Shown: one piece after another, positions 20,329-28,734 of the stretch
How the letters are laid out: the number at the start of each line of letters is the position of its first letter
How positions within the stretch are numbered: position 1 is the first letter of the stretch
NCBI RefSeq assembly: GCF_000195595.1
Contig: NZ_GL882506.1
Span: 1-64,000 of the forward strand
DNA from: Actinomyces sp. oral taxon 170 str. F0386
GTDB taxonomy: Bacteria; Actinomycetota; Actinomycetes; Actinomycetales; Actinomycetaceae
Reading direction: 5' to 3'
Length of the DNA: 64,000 bases
Program-made: the position numbers and the translations under genes
Notes under the pieces: model-generated
Seen by the model: only the letters and a program-made list of their open reading frames with translations
Told to the model about the DNA's origin: nothing
Database searches by the model: none

Positions 20329-21243
20329 ATGAGTTCTTCGGCTTCCTCTGCGCCCTCGATGCCCCAGGCCTCTCTGGCCGACCGCGCGCCGCGCGGCACA
20401 CTCACTCCCGGAACGCTCAGTCCTGAGAGGCCTGTCCCGGCATCCATCGAGCGACCCGAGTACATGTTCCACAACGGTCCCGAACGCGTGACGGCCTCGG
20501 AGATCAAGGATGCTGAGACGATCGAGCGGATCAGGGTGGCTGGCCGTCTGGCAGCTCTTGCCATGGCCGAGGCCGCCAAGGCCATCGCCCCGGGTGTGAC
20601 TACCGATGAGCTCGACCGGATCGCCCACGAGTACCTGTGCGATCACGGCGCCTACCCCTCCTGCCTGGGATACATGGGATTTCCCAAGTCGATCTGCACC
20701 TCGATCAACGAGGTCATCTGTCACGGTATCCCGGACTCGACCCGCTTGAACGAGGGCGACCTCATTAACCTTGATGTCACCGCCTACATCGGTGGCGTCC
20801 ATGGCGACACGAACGCCACCTACGCCGTCGGCGAGGTCGATCCTGAGACGGAGCTGCTCATCGAACGCACCCGCACCGCGATGGAGCGGGGTATCAAAGC
20901 AGTCAAGCCGGGCCGGGAGGTCAACGTCATCGGCCGGGTCATCGAGGCCTACGCCAAGCGCTTCGACTACGGGGTAGTGCGTGACTACACCGGCCACGGC
21001 GTCGGTGAGGCGTTCCACTCCGGTCTCATCATCCCGCACTACGACGCCGCTCCCCTCCACGACGAGATCATCGAGACAGGGATGGTGTTCACCATCGAGC
21101 CGATGCTCACGCTCGGTGGCATCGAGTGGGAGCAGTGGGACGACGGCTGGACGGTGGTCACCAAGGACCGCTCCCGTACCGCTCAGTTCGAGCACACGCT
21201 GGTGGTGACTGACGACGGCGCAGAGGTACTCACTCTGCCCTGA
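20329..21243 (+). CDS. map: Type I methionine aminopeptidase
   Basis: 304 residues from the ATG at 20329. It removes N-terminal methionine from new proteins. The metal ligands are in conserved contexts: [19 protein letters not shown] (two Asp), [11 protein letters not shown] (His), FTIEPML (Glu) and a final Glu in QFEHTLVV. The N-terminal ~45 residues form the extension common in actinobacterial MetAPs. It follows panB by 94 bases. Confidence 0.95.
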   Translation: MSSSASSAPSMPQASLADRAPRGTLTPGTLSPERPVPASIERPEYMFHNGPERVTASEIKDAETIERIRVAGRLAALAMAEAAKAIAPGVTTDELDRIAHEYLCDHGAYPSCLGYMGFPKSICTSINEVICHGIPDSTRLNEGDLINLDVTAYIGGVHGDTNATYAVGEVDPETELLIERTRTAMERGIKAVKPGREVNVIGRVIEAYAKRFDYGVVRDYTGHGVGEAFHSGLIIPHYDAAPLHDEIIETGMVFTIEPMLTLGGIEWEQWDDGWTVVTKDRSRTAQFEHTLVVTDDGAEVLTLP

Positions 21244-21404
21244 GGCGCTGGGTATCGCTCCCCATCCGCATCAGCGCTGGTCGGCCCCTGTCACGTTGCC
21301 TCACGACGAGGTGACGACGTAAGGTCCGTGGACAGTGGCATCTGCATTCTGCCCAGGAAACCCTCGCCGGGTTTCCCCCATTTTATTCCCTTCCGGAGGT
21401 TCTC

Positions 21405-22583
21405 ATGGCTTTGCGCTTCAATCCACCACCGAACTGGCCCGCACCACCAGAGGGTTTCGAGCCGCCTGCAGGCTGGCAGCCTGACCCCGCCTGGGGCCCG
21501 GCACCCGAGGGCTGGCAGATCTGGGTTGACGACTCTGCCACCTCCAGTGGATCAGCCGCCTCGGCCGCAGGCGCTGGTGGCGAATCCGACCCGGCGTGGG
21601 CACCGACCCAGGCGGTGTCGACCGCTCCGACGGCCCAGATGGGCACCAACGCCTCGGTTGCCGACCCGACAGGCATGTCAGCCTCAGCTCCTTCCGGTGA
21701 CTATGCCGGCCAGGCTGCCGGAGCCAGCCCGTATGCGGCCAACATGGACTACGCCCAGTCCCCCACACCGTTCCAGGGTCAGGGAGCTCCTGGTGGCCCG
21801 CAGCCTCCGGCGGGGGGCTGGCAGCCCGGCGGCGTCGGTGGGCCAGGTGCTCCTGGAGGCGGATCCAAGCCGATCACTCAGCAGTGGTGGTTCTGGGCGA
21901 GCGCGGCGGCGGTCGTCGTTGTGCTGGTTATCAGTGGTGTCGTGTGGGCCATGAGCGGCTCCGGCGACGACGATGGCGGTTCCAAGAAGGCCGAGCAGAG
22001 CTCCTCGCAAAGCAGCAAACAGAAGTCGTCAACGAAGGAGAAAGAGAAGGAGAAGTCCTCGAGCTCCAGCGACGACTCCTCCGCCGCGGCATCCGGAGAC
22101 TCGTCGAAGGGGAGCAACGGACCTGGGTCCGACCCGAAGAACCCCATCGACCCCACAACCTCGTCCGTCGAGTTCAAGGCCAGCAAGTATGACGACGATC
22201 CGGACGCCTCGGTGACCATCACCGTTGGCACGGTTGAGTGGAACGCGAACGAGGACATCAAGGCCGCCAACAAGTACCTCTACCAGGACCCGCCCGCCGG
22301 CAAGGTCTACATCCGCGTCCCTGTCGAGGTCTCCTACAAGGGCAAGGGACAGTACGAGAAGTACGGTCTGCAGATCGACTACTCCCACGACGGAAATACC
22401 TCGGGAAGCGAGTCGTTCGTCGACAAGTCCATGTTCAACCAGCAGGACATGCCTCGAGATGGTGGCACTGCGAAGGGCTATTTCGTCTTCCTGGTGGACG
22501 AGGCCACAGCCAATGACGGCAAGGGCGTTTTCGCCGTCAAGGGCTTCTCCGGCAGCGATGAAGTATATGTCGCCGCAAAGTGA
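21405..22583 (+). CDS. Single-pass membrane protein with Pro-rich cytoplasmic head and extracellular DUF4352-like domain
   Basis: 392 residues; the start has a CCGGAGG site. Residues 1-160 are Pro/Gly/Trp-rich repeats (PAPPEGFEPPAGWQPDPAWG). A membrane helix (about 165-185) is followed by a Ser/Lys/Glu-rich stalk and a C-terminal beta-rich domain of about 130 residues that resembles DUF4352-type extracellular modules. The role is unknown. The layout suggests an envelope protein with its C-terminus outside. Confidence 0.75.
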   Translation: MALRFNPPPNWPAPPEGFEPPAGWQPDPAWGPAPEGWQIWVDDSATSSGSAASAAGAGGESDPAWAPTQAVSTAPTAQMGTNASVADPTGMSASAPSGDYAGQAAGASPYAANMDYAQSPTPFQGQGAPGGPQPPAGGWQPGGVGGPGAPGGGSKPITQQWWFWASAAAVVVVLVISGVVWAMSGSGDDDGGSKKAEQSSSQSSKQKSSTKEKEKEKSSSSSDDSSAAASGDSSKGSNGPGSDPKNPIDPTTSSVEFKASKYDDDPDASVTITVGTVEWNANEDIKAANKYLYQDPPAGKVYIRVPVEVSYKGKGQYEKYGLQIDYSHDGNTSGSESFVDKSMFNQQDMPRDGGTAKGYFVFLVDEATANDGKGVFAVKGFSGSDEVYVAAK

Positions 22584-22602
22584 GTGAGCCGCTCGCTCGA
22601 CG

Positions 22603-22650
22603 CATGTGGGTGGGGCCGACCAGAAGCTTCTGGTCGGCCCCACCCACATG
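22603..22650. terminator. 48-bp perfect palindrome, bidirectional terminator
   Basis: Bases 22603-22650 are a perfect palindrome with arms of 24 bases and the centre GAAGCTTC. It lies 20 bases after the upstream stop and 23 bases beyond the 3' end of rnpB on the other strand, so it can terminate both convergent transcripts. Confidence 0.8.
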
Positions 22651-22672
22651 TCATGATCAAGAGTGGCACGGA

Positions 22673-23060
22673 CGAGCCGACCTGTACGCCGGGTTCTGTT
22701 GCCGCCCGCCGTTACCGGACTGGGCGGTGGCGACCATTCATCTTGGACCGTTGTTGCCAACGGCCTCGTGCGACCTACCCGCTGACTTGGGCGAGCAGCC
22801 TTCAGTCGCCAGCTGTGCGGTCTTGCTCCGGGCGGGGTTTACCGATCCGCGGCGGTCGCCCGTCGCGCTGGTGGGCTCTTACCCCACCCTTTCACCCTTG
22901 CTCACCGGGATGCGGTGGGCGGTCTACTCTCTGTGGCACTGTCCCGCGGGTCACCCCGGGTGGCTGTTAGCCACCGCCCTGCTCTGTGGAGCCCGGACGT
23001 TCCTCAGCCCCGCGCCGCCGTGAAGACGACTGCAGGTACCGCGGCCGCCCGGTCGGCTCG
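22673..23060 (-). ncRNA. rnpB: RNase P RNA
   Basis: Read on the minus strand, the sequence contains GAACGTCCGGGCTCCACAG near the 5' end and GCAACAGAACCCGGCGTAC near the 3' end, both diagnostic of bacterial type A RNase P RNA. The termini pair as helix P1 (CGAGCCGACC with GGTCGGCTCG), which sets the ends. Also visible is the GGTAAACCCCGCCCGGAGCAA core. It processes the 5' ends of tRNA precursors. Confidence 0.95.
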
Positions 23061-23155
23061 TCCGCACGCGTCAGTGTAGCCGCATGGTGCGTCGTCGAGG
23101 AACCGTGCCCGCCGCAAGGCCCTGATCTGCCGGGAACCGCGTCACAACCTATTAT

Positions 23156-23965
23156 GTGCGGGTGCTGATCCTGCTGCCTCCGTCCGAGGGAAAGACCGCT
23201 CCAGCCAGTGGACCGTCACTGGATCTCGACTCGCTTCTGGATGCCGAGCGGCTGACCTCGCCACGCCGTGAGGTGATATCGGCGCTGACCGAGGTGAGCC
23301 GGCGTCCGGACAGCGCGTCCGTTCTGGGGCTGGGGCCACGCAGCGCAGAGCTGGCAGAAGCGAACCTGTCTCTGGAGACGGCTCCCTGTGCCCCCGCCTA
23401 TGAGCTGTTCACGGGAGTGCTTTACGAGGCCGCGGGACTCGACTCGATCGCCGAGGAGACGACCGGGCGCAGAGCCTTGAGAAGCCACTGCGTCATTCTC
23501 TCAGGCCTGTGGGGCGCCCTCTCCCCCACTGACCTGGTCCCGGACCACCGCCTGTCCATGGGGACGTGTCTTCCGGGAACGGGGCGGTTGCCATCCTTCT
23601 GGAAGCCGTACCTTGCGCCGTCGCTCACCGGCATGGCAGCGCAGGGACTGGTGGTCGACTGTCGATCGGCGGACTATGCGGCCGCATGGAAGCCGTCCGT
23701 ACGTAACGGCATCGAGGTCATAACGGTGCGCGTGGTTCGCATTACCGAAGACGGCTCCCACAAGGTCGTCTCCCACATGGCGAAGCAGGCTCGGGGGCTG
23801 CTCACCGGAGAACTTCTCAGAGCCGTTGCCGGCAAGTCCCTGTCCGTGCAAGCGCACGCGGACGACATCGCGAACATCGCCGGGCGGCTGAACGGCGTCG
23901 ACGACGTTGAGATGTCCGAGCCGGACCGGCAGGGGCGACGAGTCCTCACCCTGGCGACTCACTGA
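23156..23965 (+). CDS. yaaA: YaaA-family (DUF328) protein
   Basis: 269 residues from a GTG start (a second GTG follows two codons later). The N-terminal LLPPSEGK motif and the C-terminal SHMAKQARGLL segment are hallmarks of the YaaA/DUF328 family, which in E. coli limits free iron and protects DNA from peroxide. It is divergent from rnpB. Confidence 0.88.
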   Translation: MRVLILLPPSEGKTAPASGPSLDLDSLLDAERLTSPRREVISALTEVSRRPDSASVLGLGPRSAELAEANLSLETAPCAPAYELFTGVLYEAAGLDSIAEETTGRRALRSHCVILSGLWGALSPTDLVPDHRLSMGTCLPGTGRLPSFWKPYLAPSLTGMAAQGLVVDCRSADYAAAWKPSVRNGIEVITVRVVRITEDGSHKVVSHMAKQARGLLTGELLRAVAGKSLSVQAHADDIANIAGRLNGVDDVEMSEPDRQGRRVLTLATH

Positions 23966-24034
23966 GACCGGCGGCCATCGTTCACGCCGGGCAGGAGCCC
24001 GATCGTCAGGCGGACGGCTAAGAAGCAGCCGCTC

Positions 24035-24769
24035 TCAGATATCCATCCGTACGACGATGACGTCGTTCTCCTCTGCGTGGATGACCTCCTCCTTCGGGGC
24101 CGCCACGATGCGCGCCAGCTCCTGGGGGCTGACCTCAACAGCGCCGCCCTCAATGGCCCGTCCTCTCAGGGCGACCGCACCGAGACCCCCGGTGGAGGTT
24201 CGGACAGCCTCGTAGTCAGCCAGGAGGGCCGTTTCAATCGTTCCGGCCAGGTCTGCCCGCTGGTTCTCCAGGGACTCGACCTCCTTATCGATTCGGGCGA
24301 ACTCGGCGTCGCGTGTGGCGGTGAGCTCACGTCCGGCCGCGCGGATCTCATCCTCCTCCCGGCTGAGGCGCTCCGCCTCCTCTCGGGCCGAGTCAAGAGC
24401 CTCCATGGCGGCGATCTGAGCCTCCTCCAGGGCGGACTGGCGCTGACCGAGCTGGTCGATCTCGTCCTGGATGGCGGACAGGTCGCGGGCGGCGCTGCTG
24501 CCGGAGTGGAGACGCTCGCGCAGGACCTCGGCACGGCGCACTACCTGGCCGACCTCGTGCTCGCTGCGGGTTGCCTGCGTCTTGGCCTCACTGAGGGCGG
24601 CATCGGCCTGAATGGCGGCCCGTTTGTTGGCCTTGAGGCGCTCGATGACTGATTCGATACGGGCCAGGACCGGAAGGTGCTTGCGCTCGTGACGCAGCCG
24701 TGCCAGGCGGGAGTCGAGGTCCTGGAGGTCGATGAGAAGGCGCTGCTGGGCGATGGGGGCGCTGGTCAC
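24035..24769 (-). CDS. Coiled-coil protein of the C4 zinc-ribbon (CdsZ-like) family, ribbon cysteines lost
   Basis: 244 residues, mostly a long antiparallel coiled coil (about 5-180) as in the actinobacterial C4-type zinc-ribbon family whose gene adjoins Nif3. The C-terminal part keeps the family layout (GAVALRGRAIEGGAVEVSPQ and EVIHAEENDVIVVR), but none of the expected cysteines is present, so this copy cannot bind zinc there. It follows the Nif3-like gene on the same strand. Such proteins may bind nucleic acid; the role is unproven. Confidence 0.75.
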   Translation of the reverse strand: MTSAPIAQQRLLIDLQDLDSRLARLRHERKHLPVLARIESVIERLKANKRAAIQADAALSEAKTQATRSEHEVGQVVRRAEVLRERLHSGSSAARDLSAIQDEIDQLGQRQSALEEAQIAAMEALDSAREEAERLSREEDEIRAAGRELTATRDAEFARIDKEVESLENQRADLAGTIETALLADYEAVRTSTGGLGAVALRGRAIEGGAVEVSPQELARIVAAPKEEVIHAEENDVIVVRMDI

Positions 24770-24826
24770 GGCGTGTGCTCCTTCAGGTGCGTACAGGTTG
24801 GTGCTGCGAATCCTCTCATGATCCTC

Positions 24827-25729
24827 TCACGCCCGGTCTGATCCGGTGGACAGCCGCAGCACCCAGGGGTCCGTGACGATGTGGGAGACCTGGACCTTCA
24901 GTGAGGCGCCACAGGAGCGGGCGTCCTCCTCGAGCCGCTGAGCGAGCGGAGGCAGGCCGACCCACTCGGTGGCCCAGTGCGTTCCGCACAGGAGGTAGGG
25001 GCGACCGTTCTCCAGGTGCTCGGAGGCGGGATGGTGGCGCAGATCAGCAGTGAGGAAAACATCGGCTCCGGCCTCCCGGGCCTGTTGCAGAAGAGAGTCG
25101 CCTGCCCCGCCTGAGACGGCGATGCGCTCGACGACGGCGTCGAGGTCCCCGCCCACGAGGAGGCCGGGAGCCGAGTCCGGAAGGGCTGCGGCAACGTCGG
25201 TCGCGAGCTGACGCAAAGTAATGGGCTGCACAAGTGTGCCGATCCGACCGATGCCCTGGTCCGGGGAGACCGGGTCCGGCTCCAGAGGGACGGTGGAGGT
25301 CAGACCCACGCGATCGGCAAGGGCCTCAGCCACTCCCCCATGGGCGGCGTCGAGACTGGTATGGGCGTTGAGGAGCGCGATGCCGGCGCGAACGAGCCGA
25401 TGGATGGAACGGCCCTTGGGGTCGGTGGCCGCGACGCAATCGGTTCCGCGCAGGTAGAGAGGATGGTGGGTGATGACCATGTCGACGCCGGAGCTGAGGG
25501 CCTCGTCGACAACAGTTGTCACCGGGTCGACTGCCAGCAGGATGCTCTGCACCGGATCAGCGGGGTCTCCGCAGATGAGACCATTGGAGTCCCATGAGGC
25601 AGCCAGGTCAGAAGGTGCGGCATCCTCTACGAGCCTGACGACGTCGCCGACCGTCAAGAAGCCTTCCGGGGTGTTCCGTGAGGCCTCGCGTCCGGCCCCA
25701 GAAAATGCAGGTGCAGGAGTGTGACTCAT
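24827..25729 (-). CDS. Nif3-like dinuclear metal-centre protein
   Basis: 300 residues. Family metal-site motifs are visible: DSNGLICGD, VITHHPLYLRG, LNAHTSLDAAHGG, and a distal FLTADLRHH. The family forms hexameric rings with a two-metal site and is called GTP cyclohydrolase I type 2 in some databases, though the activity is uncertain. It sits upstream of the coiled-coil gene, a pairing common in actinobacteria. Confidence 0.9.
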   Translation of the reverse strand: MSHTPAPAFSGAGREASRNTPEGFLTVGDVVRLVEDAAPSDLAASWDSNGLICGDPADPVQSILLAVDPVTTVVDEALSSGVDMVITHHPLYLRGTDCVAATDPKGRSIHRLVRAGIALLNAHTSLDAAHGGVAEALADRVGLTSTVPLEPDPVSPDQGIGRIGTLVQPITLRQLATDVAAALPDSAPGLLVGGDLDAVVERIAVSGGAGDSLLQQAREAGADVFLTADLRHHPASEHLENGRPYLLCGTHWATEWVGLPPLAQRLEEDARSCGASLKVQVSHIVTDPWVLRLSTGSDRA

Positions 25730-25936
25730 GCGACCAGGCTAGCGGCACGGCCCGGAATTGCTGAGACCTGACGACGTCGATGCAGCCCGACACGTCCGCA
25801 TGATGGAGCACCGACGGAACACAGTCAGGAAAACGACCGACGCAGCTCTCATCTGGGGTAACCTACTTCCGCGCTACCGGGGCCTCTTCGGCGCTGGCAG
25901 CGCCGGCCTCCTCGACGCCGTCGGCGTCACGGCCGC

Positions 25937-26031
25937 GCCCCCATAGCTCAGCGGTTAGAGCAGCGAGCTTATACCTCGTGTCGTGCCTGATAAGCACAAG
26001 GTCCTGGGTTCGAATCCCAGTGGGGGTACCA
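25937..26031 (+). tRNA. tRNA-Ile(UAU) with an abnormal long variable region
   Basis: 95 nt including encoded CCA. The acceptor stem is GCCCCCA/TGGGGGT, the D stem GCTC/GAGC, the anticodon stem GCGAG/CTCGT with loop CTTATAC (anticodon UAU, reading AUA), and the T arm CTGGG-TTCGAAT-CCCAG. Between the anticodon and T stems there are 24 nt instead of the usual 5, containing a GTGC-CTGATAA-GCAC hairpin. It looks like an ordinary class I tRNA with a 19-nt insertion ahead of AGGTC, or a class II-like tRNA with an isoleucine anticodon. A terminator hairpin follows. Confidence 0.75.
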
Positions 26032-27949
26032 CGATAGCCTTACCCAAACCTAGGTCATGAGTAACACGGTCTGGGTTGGTTGATGAAGATGCGAAGCGCT
26101 CACCACCACTGGTGAGCGCTTCGTCGTTGCAGACGATGTTGTTGATGGGGCAGTCCAGTTGGTTGTCCCGGTTTTCTCGCGGGTTGTCTTGCAACAAGGT
26201 CGCACTGCGGCGTCGTGCGACGTTGTGCATCAGTCGGCTGGTCAGCCAGTTGAAGGGCAGCCGGAGGTCGGCTGCCAGGCTGGCGTCGCTGCTGGCGTCG
26301 GCCAATAGGCGCGGTGCTGCGGCCCGCTGCAATGGCCCGTCGTCACTCTCCCCTATCGGGCAGTCGCCAGCTGCTGCATCCGCCGCGTTCCTGCCGCTGC
26401 CATCATTCGTTCCATCTTCCGGCAGGACGACTCGGCCGTCTTCATCGACGAGTGGGTTCACTAGCACCCGCTCGAAGAACACCTGGTTGAGCAGCTTCTT
26501 CAGATGGGCGGGTGCCGCCGTGTAGAGGCGGTGGCAGTCCTCGAGGAGGTCAAGGGCCTGGGCAAGGCGCTGCCGCACCTCGGCTATGTCGGCCTGGTAG
26601 GCGGTCAGCTGGCGCTCAATATGGTTCAGCTCGGCCGTGAGCTGGGTCTGTTCCTCCTTGAGCAGCTCCAGGGGGACGGCTCCTTCGTAGTGGGCGTGCA
26701 TCAGGCGGCGGCGCTTGTCTTCGATGTTCGTCCGCCGGGTCGTCAGGGAGCGGATTGTCCGGTCTTTGTCGCGCTCAAGGTGGTGTAGCTCTTTCCGGAC
26801 GTACTGCTCCACCAGCTGGCGATCCTGGCTGCTGAGCTGGATCGTCCGGTAGAGGTCACTCATCCGCTCTTCGACGACATCGATCAGGACGGCGCGGAAG
26901 GCGCAGTCGTGGGTTCGCTGCCGCCGGGCGCAGATGAAGTAGGGGTAGAGGTCGCCTTTGCTGTTGCGCGTGTTCTGCACCAGCAGGCGGGCACCACAGA
27001 GGCCGCAGTACACCGTCGTTTTGAGGTGGTGGTTGTGTTGGCGTTCGCGTTCTCCGAAGCGATGAGAGTCGAGCATGGCTTGGACGTGACGCCAGGTTTC
27101 TTCGTCCACCAAGGGCTCATGTGCTCCGGCGTACTCGACGCCTTGGAAGGAGATGGTGCCTTTGTAGTAGGGGTGGCGCAGCATGCGATGGAGCTGGGCG
27201 CCGGATACTGCTTTGGCTGGTTTATGGGCGGTTGGTACGGTCGTTAGGCCATGGCTATGGAGGTGAGCGGCGAGCTTCTTGGTCGTCCACTGCCCCGTCG
27301 CATACTCCGTAAAGGCCAGCCGGATGAGCGGTGCGCGCTCCTCATCCAGGGCGATGGTGCGGACTTCTCTTCCGTTCTCGTCCCTGGCGCGGACGTTGAG
27401 GTAGCCGAGTGGCGCCTTGCCCAGCGTCCCACCATTCCTGGCCTTCTCGCCCATCCCCTTAATGACCTCATTGGCTAAGTTACGGGAGTAGAACTCAGCG
27501 ATGGAACTCATGATGCCGTGCAGCAGCATCCCACCAGGCGTCTGGTCGATGTTTTCACTCGTCGACACCAGCCGCACACCCGCCTCCTCGAACGCCCGGT
27601 TGATCTCCACATCGTCCGCCCGGTTGCGGGCTAACCGATCTAACTTGTGGACGATGACGTAGTCGATCCCACCGTCTTCCTTAAGGTAGGCCAGCATCTT
27701 CTGTAGCTCAGGCCGGTTGGCACTACGAGCCGACTCACCGCGGTCGGCGAACTCTTTAACCACCAGCGCGCCCATCGACTGGGCCTTGCGCTTGTTGGCC
27801 TCCCGTTGAGCCGGGAGGGAGAAGCCTTCCTCACTACCGCCGCGCTGGGCCTGCTCGCGGGTGGAGACGCGGATGTATGAGACGGCGCGCTTGGGGGTCA
27901 GTTGCGCGGCCATAGCAGTGAAGGGATCGGGGGCGAGTGCGTCAGGCAT
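25955..27949 (-). CDS. Large serine recombinase (site-specific integrase)
   Basis: 664 residues from the ATG at 27949, chosen for its AAGGAGG site. The catalytic domain holds YIRVSTREQ with the nucleophile Ser at about residue 29, followed by a recombinase domain (GGMLLHGIMSSIAEFYSRNL) and a zinc ribbon (CGLCGARLLV...CARR) with a coiled coil. It integrates or excises DNA through a Ser-DNA intermediate. The frame runs through the terminator and into antisense tRNA-Ile, with the stop in the tRNA, so the element end is very near. The true functional C-terminus probably ends near residue 540; the tail is low complexity. Confidence 0.9.
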   Translation of the reverse strand: MPDALAPDPFTAMAAQLTPKRAVSYIRVSTREQAQRGGSEEGFSLPAQREANKRKAQSMGALVVKEFADRGESARSANRPELQKMLAYLKEDGGIDYVIVHKLDRLARNRADDVEINRAFEEAGVRLVSTSENIDQTPGGMLLHGIMSSIAEFYSRNLANEVIKGMGEKARNGGTLGKAPLGYLNVRARDENGREVRTIALDEERAPLIRLAFTEYATGQWTTKKLAAHLHSHGLTTVPTAHKPAKAVSGAQLHRMLRHPYYKGTISFQGVEYAGAHEPLVDEETWRHVQAMLDSHRFGERERQHNHHLKTTVYCGLCGARLLVQNTRNSKGDLYPYFICARRQRTHDCAFRAVLIDVVEERMSDLYRTIQLSSQDRQLVEQYVRKELHHLERDKDRTIRSLTTRRTNIEDKRRRLMHAHYEGAVPLELLKEEQTQLTAELNHIERQLTAYQADIAEVRQRLAQALDLLEDCHRLYTAAPAHLKKLLNQVFFERVLVNPLVDEDGRVVLPEDGTNDGSGRNAADAAAGDCPIGESDDGPLQRAAAPRLLADASSDASLAADLRLPFNWLTSRLMHNVARRRSATLLQDNPRENRDNQLDCPINNIVCNDEALTSGGERFASSSTNPDRVTHDLGLGKAIVVPPLGFEPRTLCLSGTTRGISSLL
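26092..26123 (+). terminator. 14-bp hairpin downstream of tRNA-Ile
   Basis: The stem CGAAGCGCTCACCA (26092-26105) pairs with 26110-26123 around a CCAC loop. It lies 60 bases after the tRNA and inside the 3' part of the recombinase reading frame on the other strand. The T-run is weak. Confidence 0.6.
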
Positions 27950-28478
27950 GGTGCACCTCCTTGCTGGGTTCGGTATGTTCACTGGTCTGCTCGCGCTGTC
28001 GGCGGTCTTCCTCCCTGAGCGCATCAAGTTGGCGCATCCACGCGCCTTCTTCGTCGTTCCACCAGGCTGGTGGGGTGCCGTCGCCGGGGTGCCAGCGGTT
28101 GAGGCAGACCAGGTGGGTGCCGGCTTGGGCGAGCTGCTTGGTTACCGCGTCTGCTTCGGTGGTGGTGAGGTTGGGGGTGGGCCAGCTCGCCGTGATGACG
28201 TACTCCACCCCACCGCGCTGGCAGGCATCGAGCAGCATGCTCAGGCCGTGCTGGCGCTGCTGGCGGTCGTGGAACTCGGTGACCAGGTTGAGGCCAGTTG
28301 CTTCGGCATAGTCCTCCACCAGCTCTCGTTGCCGGGCTAGCTCGAATGGGTAGCGGGCCGCGCCGTAGAAGATGGCGATCGCCCCGGTGCCCGTCTGGCC
28401 GTCCAGCGCGGTGGCCGGTACCGCCTCCAGTACCGCCGAGTGCTCATCTCGTGCGTTCGTTCTGGTTTGTGTTGTCAT
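27942..28478 (-). CDS. Resolvase-like protein without catalytic serine, coupled to the integrase
   Basis: 178 residues with a GAGAGGAGG site. The central region (IAIFYGAARYPFELARQREL, then a turn and VEYVITASWPTP) follows the fold of the serine-recombinase N-terminal domain, but the VST nucleophile position reads GAA, and there is no recombinase or zinc-ribbon domain. The gene overlaps the integrase start by eight bases, so the two are co-translated. It may form hetero-oligomers with the integrase or act as a directionality factor. The function is inferred. Confidence 0.65.
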   Translation of the reverse strand: MTTQTRTNARDEHSAVLEAVPATALDGQTGTGAIAIFYGAARYPFELARQRELVEDYAEATGLNLVTEFHDRQQRQHGLSMLLDACQRGGVEYVITASWPTPNLTTTEADAVTKQLAQAGTHLVCLNRWHPGDGTPPAWWNDEEGAWMRQLDALREEDRRQREQTSEHTEPSKEVHHA

Positions 28479-28734
28479 CGGTGTCCTCCTCTCGTCATAT
28501 ATTGCTATTTCATTGGTTTGTGTTTCTCCTCTTTCTATTGACGCTCAGATGGACGGAAAAGTCCAGTCCGGTTTTATATACCCCCGAGAAACGACTCCAC
28601 CACCCCCGCGCGAGCGGCTTTGCCGCGCTATTGCGCCATTTTCTGTCGTTGCTGCACATTTTTCTGTGGCACTGTTCTCTTTGCGGAGAAAAGCGCGCTG
28701 AGAACGCCAGGGCGGGTGGAGTGTTTTCGTCGTG

